Source: Niastella sp. OAS944
GTDB taxonomy: Bacteria > Bacteroidota > Bacteroidia > Chitinophagales > Chitinophagaceae
DNA: 64,000 bases
Direction of reading: 5' to 3'
Assembly (NCBI GenBank): GCA_024809215.1
Contig: JANUBW010000001.1
Span: 1,488,001 to 1,552,000, forward strand
The notes under the pieces are model-generated. The model was not told the origin of the DNA, did not search any database, and saw only the letters and a program-made list of their open reading frames with translations. The stretch's first letter is position 1. Every line of letters begins with the position of its first letter. This document shows, one piece after another, positions 59,390-64,000 of this stretch. Position numbers and translations under genes: made by a program.

Positions 59390-61081
59390 TCAATACCCCT
59401 CATTCTGCGATATATACCCCTCAATATTAGACGCGCCATCAATGGCGGTTTGCGGAATAGGGAAAATGCGTTTGGTTGGGTCTGCATTGCTTTTTTCTGT
59501 CCATGTGCCTTCATATTTTCCAAAACGCACCATATCGGTCCGGCGCAAACATTCCCAATACAGTTCGAATCCTCTTTCGCGGAACAACAGATCGAGTGTA
59601 ATAGCACCCAGCGCAGGTGGTACTACCCTTGCAGTTCTGGCAGCGCGAACAGTATTTACGTCGCTCAAAGCTGTACTTGCTGCATCTCCCCTTCTCAGCT
59701 TAGCTTCTGCACGCATCAGGTATACATCAGCCAGACGAAGGATCACAATATCATGCTCACCGAAGTTTCGGCCATTCACTGTTGTTTTGCTGAACTCGTA
59801 TTTCGACACGCGGTAACCGGTATTGTAATTGCTGCCAGCCACCGTAAAATCTACCTGCAAAGTAAAGTCAACCGGCAGGTTTGGTTTGCTACGGCTATCA
59901 TGATATAGTTTGTCAAGTTTATACTTTCCGCTGGCGCATTTTACAAACACCCCGCCCACTTTTCTTACGCCGTATTGCTGCCCACGTAAGATACCGCGAT
60001 TGATATTGTATTGGGGTGCATCCACACAACTATCAACAGGGTTTGTATACACACTCATATTTTGTTTAAAGAACCGCGGATCAGCCGCCGCCGGGTCGGT
60101 AGGTGCATAAGCATTTGCCCAACTCTGGTAAAAATCAGGTGTAATGGCCGGACCGTCGGTACCGTTGGCATTGGTATTTGTTGCCAATGGCCATTGGTCG
60201 CCACTCAGCGAGAAATAAGCCATACGATTATGGCCGGCCAGGTCTGCACGCTGGTCAACAGCAAAGATCAGCTCCTTATTAGTATGGTTATTATCATCGA
60301 ACAATGAAAAATATTCAGTAGCCAGTTGGTATTGGCCAGTGCCGATGATCTTATCGCAATACTCAACCACTTTATCCATGTCTTCTTTCCTGAAATCGAA
60401 AGTAGCGGCATAACGGTTACGGTAAACAGCAGCGTTCAGGTGTAAACGCGCCAACAGACCCCATACCCCGGCCTTTGTCAAACGACCCGGACCAGTAGAA
60501 GTAGTTTCCAATACAGGTTCCGCAGCTTCCAGTTCATCGCGGATGTATTCAACGGCATCTTCACCACGCAAGACCTTAGATATGCCGTTAGGATCTTCTT
60601 TTTGGAACACTACATCAAACATATCAAGCAGCATCAGGTTGTAGTACGCCCGCATAGCCCTGGCCTCTGCAATGAACAATTTGGCGCTGGGATCAACATT
60701 CGATTTCAATCCCGATATCGCAGTAAGCGCTCTTGAAATGGCCACGGTAAGATTGTTCCATGTATTACGCACGTTGGGGTCTGTACTGGTAGTTACGTGT
60801 TGATGCAGTGAGATATAAATACCATTGTCGCCCCAATCGGTACCACCACGGTAGGGTAAAATGGCCTCATCGGTAGAGATCTCCTGTAATGCCAGATAGT
60901 TGGTGTGCAGGAAGATGTCCTCCAGCTTGGCATATACGGGGGCTATCAAACCTTCTGCAACCTGTTGATCGGTAAGGCTGGTGGGCGAATACTCATCCAG
61001 CACTGTTTCATTTAATTTAGTACAACTGTTGATGGTGGCTGCAGCAAGAACCATGAACAGTATGAATATTTTATTTTGCAT
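59390..61081 (-). CDS. SusD/RagB-family nutrient-binding lipoprotein
   Basis: 563 aa. Lipobox ending at Cys20 (I-N-S-C-T-K), TPR-rich SusD fold with A-R-A-M-R-A-Y-Y-N-L-M-L and A-E-A-K-L-R-R-G. It sits on the outer surface and hands ligands to the SusC partner 11 bp upstream. The substrate (glycan or peptide) is unknown; no hydrolase is in the operon as seen. Confidence 0.93.
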   Translation of the reverse strand: MQNKIFILFMVLAAATINSCTKLNETVLDEYSPTSLTDQQVAEGLIAPVYAKLEDIFLHTNYLALQEISTDEAILPYRGGTDWGDNGIYISLHQHVTTSTDPNVRNTWNNLTVAISRALTAISGLKSNVDPSAKLFIAEARAMRAYYNLMLLDMFDVVFQKEDPNGISKVLRGEDAVEYIRDELEAAEPVLETTSTGPGRLTKAGVWGLLARLHLNAAVYRNRYAATFDFRKEDMDKVVEYCDKIIGTGQYQLATEYFSLFDDNNHTNKELIFAVDQRADLAGHNRMAYFSLSGDQWPLATNTNANGTDGPAITPDFYQSWANAYAPTDPAAADPRFFKQNMSVYTNPVDSCVDAPQYNINRGILRGQQYGVRKVGGVFVKCASGKYKLDKLYHDSRSKPNLPVDFTLQVDFTVAGSNYNTGYRVSKYEFSKTTVNGRNFGEHDIVILRLADVYLMRAEAKLRRGDAASTALSDVNTVRAARTARVVPPALGAITLDLLFRERGFELYWECLRRTDMVRFGKYEGTWTEKSNADPTKRIFPIPQTAIDGASNIEGYISQNEGY

Positions 61082-61092
61082 AATTCAAGATC

Positions 61093-64000
61093 TTAGAATG
61101 TAACATTTAAACTGAAAATAAATGACCGTGCTTTAGGATAGCTGAGATAATCGACGCCATAGGAAAACACGTTATCAATCTGCCGGTCGATATTTACTTC
61201 CGGATCAAATCCATCATATTTGGTGATCACAAACAGGTTCTGTCCCGTTACAGACAAACGCAAAGCATTTACCCACTTGCCAATGCCCAGTTTATCGGGG
61301 TTTACCTGGTAGCCGAGCGAGGCATTGTTCAAACGCAGATAGCTGGCATTCTTCAAATAACGGCTGCTTACCCGGGCAGGGTTGTTAATAGATTCATTGG
61401 GAAACTCATTGGCCGCTGAAGTAGTATTTACGTTCTTTGCAATTTTCGCTTTATAGAAAAATGAGTTGGCCGTATTATCATATATCTTATTACCACCAGT
61501 TCCATTAAAGTTTACGTTCAAATCGAATCCCTTCCAGGAAGCACCGCCATAGAAGCTGTACAATACTTTCGGCAAAGCAGTTCCCAGCGCCATCCTGTCT
61601 TTATCGGATGTAATGTTATCCTTGTCTCTATCGAAGAAGGTACTTAAACCATTGTCGTCAATGCCCGTCCATTGCAGTAAGTAAAAAGTACCGATGGGTT
61701 CGCCATTCAAATAACCGTTAATAGTAGCCGATGTAAGTCCAGAGCCCTGGGCTGAACCAGACGGAATAATAGAATAAGGAGAATTCCTTACTTCGTTTTT
61801 AATATAAGTGAAATTACCGCCTACATTGAAAGTAACACCGAAGCTTGATTTTTTGCGGTAATCGATATCGAATTCAAGCCCCTTGTTAACGATTTCCATA
61901 TCCTTTACATTGGTGTAACCGGTAACAGCTGGTTGAATGGGATCGGCGGGATTCACCAGCATCAGGATGTTGGTGGATACTTTACTGAACACATCGACAG
62001 AACCAGAGAGCTCACCATTCCATAGTGCATAGTCCAACCCGATATCAGTTTGTTTGCTTTCTTCCCATTGCAGATCGGGATTGGCAAGCCTGTTGTAAAC
62101 GATGCCCGATGGGTAAGCGCCTGTGGCATAGAGTGGATAGCTGAAGCCGGCGCCGGTAGAAGAAACGAACAATCCCTGCGTTTGCCGGGGCGGGATCTCC
62201 TGATTTCCGGTTACACCCCAGCCTGCTCTTAATTTCAGGGTGCTAAAAATGGAGTTGCGCATAAATTCTTCTTCAGAGATCTTCCAGCCGAGAGAGAAAG
62301 AAGGGAAATAACCATACTTGTTGTTACCACCGAACTTGGTTGAGCCGTCGGCCCTGAAGTTAACAGTAAGCAGGTATTTGTTATCATACTGATAAGTGAC
62401 CCTGCCGAAGTAAGATTGCAGCTCACTGTTCACGGCATAACCACCGGGGCGGTTATTGGCAAGTGTGAGCTCTGTACCTACACCTGGATTATATATAGGA
62501 TCTATTGGTATAATAGGCAGCTTGTTGATGCTATAGTTCCTGCCCTGCAGGAATATTTTCTGATAGCTGTAACCAGCCAGTGCAGAAATATTGTGTTTGC
62601 CCCTGATCGTATTGTAGGTCAGGTAATTTTCAAGCAGCGTGTTCCTGTTATAAGTATTAAAGGTTTCAAGCCTTCCATCCCGTGCCGGTTGTACAAAGGG
62701 CAATGATTCCACATCCCGTGCACCATCTGACCTGTCTATACCAAAGTTCAGCTTAAACACCAACCCTTTTATAATGGTAACGGAGGGCGTAATGTTACCG
62801 ATCACCCGCGTTATGGAGGATATGTCTTTATCGAGATCCAAATTAAGGAGCGGGTTATTCATAGAGATGAAAGTGGCCGGTTTACCATCGGGGCCATAAG
62901 GTGCATAGGTTGGGTTATTAGCCAGCGCATCACCAATCAATGTGGTAATGGGCGGGCGCTCATTGCGTGTATAGCTAACATTCAGGTTTGCATCGATCAC
63001 CAACCGGTCATCTAACAGTTTTTGTGTGGCATTGAAGCGTCCTGAATAACGGTCCATGAAATTTTTCTTCAAAATACCTTCCTGCTTTTGCGCACCAAAG
63101 GAAGCGTAATAGATGAGTTTATTTGAACCACCTCTTAAACCGAGGTTATAGTTTTCTGTATGGGCGGTACGGGTCACTTCATCCATCCAATCGGTATTGG
63201 CGCCTTTATCATCAAGTACCCCACCCGATTCAACTACCTTATTGCGGAACTCGTCGGCTGAATACACATCTATTGGCCGTGCTATTTTAGAAATGCCGTA
63301 ACTGGTAGAAACTTCTGCTATTGAACTGCCGGCCTTTCCTTTTTTAGTGGTAATAATGACCACGCCATTAGCGCCACGGGCGCCATAAATAGCGGTAGCA
63401 GATGCATCTTTCAAAACGTCAAAGGTTTCTATATCGGCCGGATTGATAAAAGCGAGCGGGTCGCCAGTGCCACCGGTGCCTGAATTGTCGAGCGGTAATC
63501 CATCTACCACAAACAACGGCGTACTGTTGGTCCTGATACCACCTGGGCCGCGAATAGTGATTGACAATGCGCCGCCAGGTTCGCCAGTTGCAGAAGTCAC
63601 GTTCACTCCAGACACTTTACCTTGCAGCAATTGTTGCGGTGAATTGATGATGCCTTTATTAAACCCTTCAGCTTTTAATGTTTTTATAGAACCTGTAACA
63701 TCTTTTTTACTTTGCGTTCCGTAACCAACAACAGCAACCTGGGCCAACTCGCCCTGGTCGGCGCTCAGGATCACATCAAGTGAGGCAGCGTTGCCTTCTA
63801 CCGGCACTTCCTTAGATAAATACCCTATAAAACTTATTATCAGTATTGGATTGGCACCGGTTACATTTAACTTGAACTTGCCATTTACATCGGTACTTGT
63901 AGCCTGTGGGCCGTTTTTCGATCTGACGGTTGCACCCGCCAGGCCCTGCCCGTTAACGTCTTTAACGGACCCCGAGACCTCCGATCTTTTTATAGCAGCC
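61093..64000 (-). CDS. SusC/RagA-family TonB-linked outer-membrane protein, 5' end outside window
   Basis: About 969 codons are present and open to the window edge, so the start is outside. The visible N-terminal part is a carboxypeptidase-regulatory-like domain (S-G-S-V-K-D-V-N-G, S-F-I-G-Y-L-S-K-E-V-P-V), then the plug with S-L-S-I-T-I-R-G-P-G and A-T-A-I-Y-G-A-R-G-A-N-G-V-V-I-I-T-T-K-K, and the barrel to the end. It imports a ligand bound by SusD. A shorter start at 63807 is a GTG artefact inside the domain. Confidence 0.94.
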   Translation of the reverse strand, partial: AAIKRSEVSGSVKDVNGQGLAGATVRSKNGPQATSTDVNGKFKLNVTGANPILIISFIGYLSKEVPVEGNAASLDVILSADQGELAQVAVVGYGTQSKKDVTGSIKTLKAEGFNKGIINSPQQLLQGKVSGVNVTSATGEPGGALSITIRGPGGIRTNSTPLFVVDGLPLDNSGTGGTGDPLAFINPADIETFDVLKDASATAIYGARGANGVVIITTKKGKAGSSIAEVSTSYGISKIARPIDVYSADEFRNKVVESGGVLDDKGANTDWMDEVTRTAHTENYNLGLRGGSNKLIYYASFGAQKQEGILKKNFMDRYSGRFNATQKLLDDRLVIDANLNVSYTRNERPPITTLIGDALANNPTYAPYGPDGKPATFISMNNPLLNLDLDKDISSITRVIGNITPSVTIIKGLVFKLNFGIDRSDGARDVESLPFVQPARDGRLETFNTYNRNTLLENYLTYNTIRGKHNISALAGYSYQKIFLQGRNYSINKLPIIPIDPIYNPGVGTELTLANNRPGGYAVNSELQSYFGRVTYQYDNKYLLTVNFRADGSTKFGGNNKYGYFPSFSLGWKISEEEFMRNSIFSTLKLRAGWGVTGNQEIPPRQTQGLFVSSTGAGFSYPLYATGAYPSGIVYNRLANPDLQWEESKQTDIGLDYALWNGELSGSVDVFSKVSTNILMLVNPADPIQPAVTGYTNVKDMEIVNKGLEFDIDYRKKSSFGVTFNVGGNFTYIKNEVRNSPYSIIPSGSAQGSGLTSATINGYLNGEPIGTFYLLQWTGIDDNGLSTFFDRDKDNITSDKDRMALGTALPKVLYSFYGGASWKGFDLNVNFNGTGGNKIYDNTANSFFYKAKIAKNVNTTSAANEFPNESINNPARVSSRYLKNASYLRLNNASLGYQVNPDKLGIGKWVNALRLSVTGQNLFVITKYDGFDPEVNIDRQIDNVFSYGVDYLSYPKARSFIFSLNVTF

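Overview
The window looks like chromosomal DNA from a Bacteroidota bacterium, most likely family Chitinophagaceae (Chitinophaga/Niastella-like). The evidence is a SusC/SusD pair, secreted proteins with type IX secretion (T9SS) sorting domains, paired DUF1573 proteins, a fused E1 alpha/beta 2-oxoacid dehydrogenase, a TonB-dependent receptor/PnuC/NadR operon, weak Shine-Dalgarno sites, and promoter boxes of the Bacteroidetes type (TAnnTTTG, sometimes with an upstream TTTG). No rRNA, CRISPR array, transposase or prophage structural gene was seen.

1-33,000 is mostly core genome. On the minus strand lie two PASTA membrane proteins, a rhodanese and Ddl (cell envelope). Then come twin dicluster ferredoxins divergent from a LuxC-type acyl-CoA reductase, an HtrA/DegP protease, a GH13 amylase, IspH, AccC/AccB, EF-P, a BlaR1-like peptidase with its BlaI-type repressor, a redoxin, malate dehydrogenase, an ECF sigma factor coupled to a DGPF protein, a GT9 glycosyltransferase, MFS, DedA, dicarboxylate and APC transporters, YebC, a DCC protein, PhzF and the fused E1.

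33,000-48,000 holds the DUF1573 pair, a PLP aminotransferase, a predicted nicotinamide riboside salvage operon (outer-membrane receptor, PnuC, NadR) preceded by a NamZ-like gene, an AraC/SDR/SDR/TetR block with two identical operators, and a UvrD-like helicase with a C-terminal HTH tail.

48,319-59,330 is an accessory region starting at an intact CAT-anticodon tRNA. Next to the tRNA are several decayed copies of its 3' half, interrupted at fixed places by CCGCC...GGCGG palindromes and followed by copies of the tRNA's terminator. A 16-nt remnant of the same tRNA segment reappears at 59,311. Between them lie AT-rich small unknown genes, a membrane-protein gene split by one in-frame stop, a second tRNA-like remnant without an anticodon arm, a 16-repeat SBBP/T9SS protein, a GH105 lipoprotein and a small DUF2335 gene group. 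The region reads as an integration hot spot. After it comes a SusD/SusC pair, with SusC running off the right edge.

Many intergenic gaps are filled with several families of reiterated 5-15 nt words, often with sense and antisense versions facing each other so that long imperfect hairpins could form. These repeats and the tRNA-half array are the least explained features of the window.
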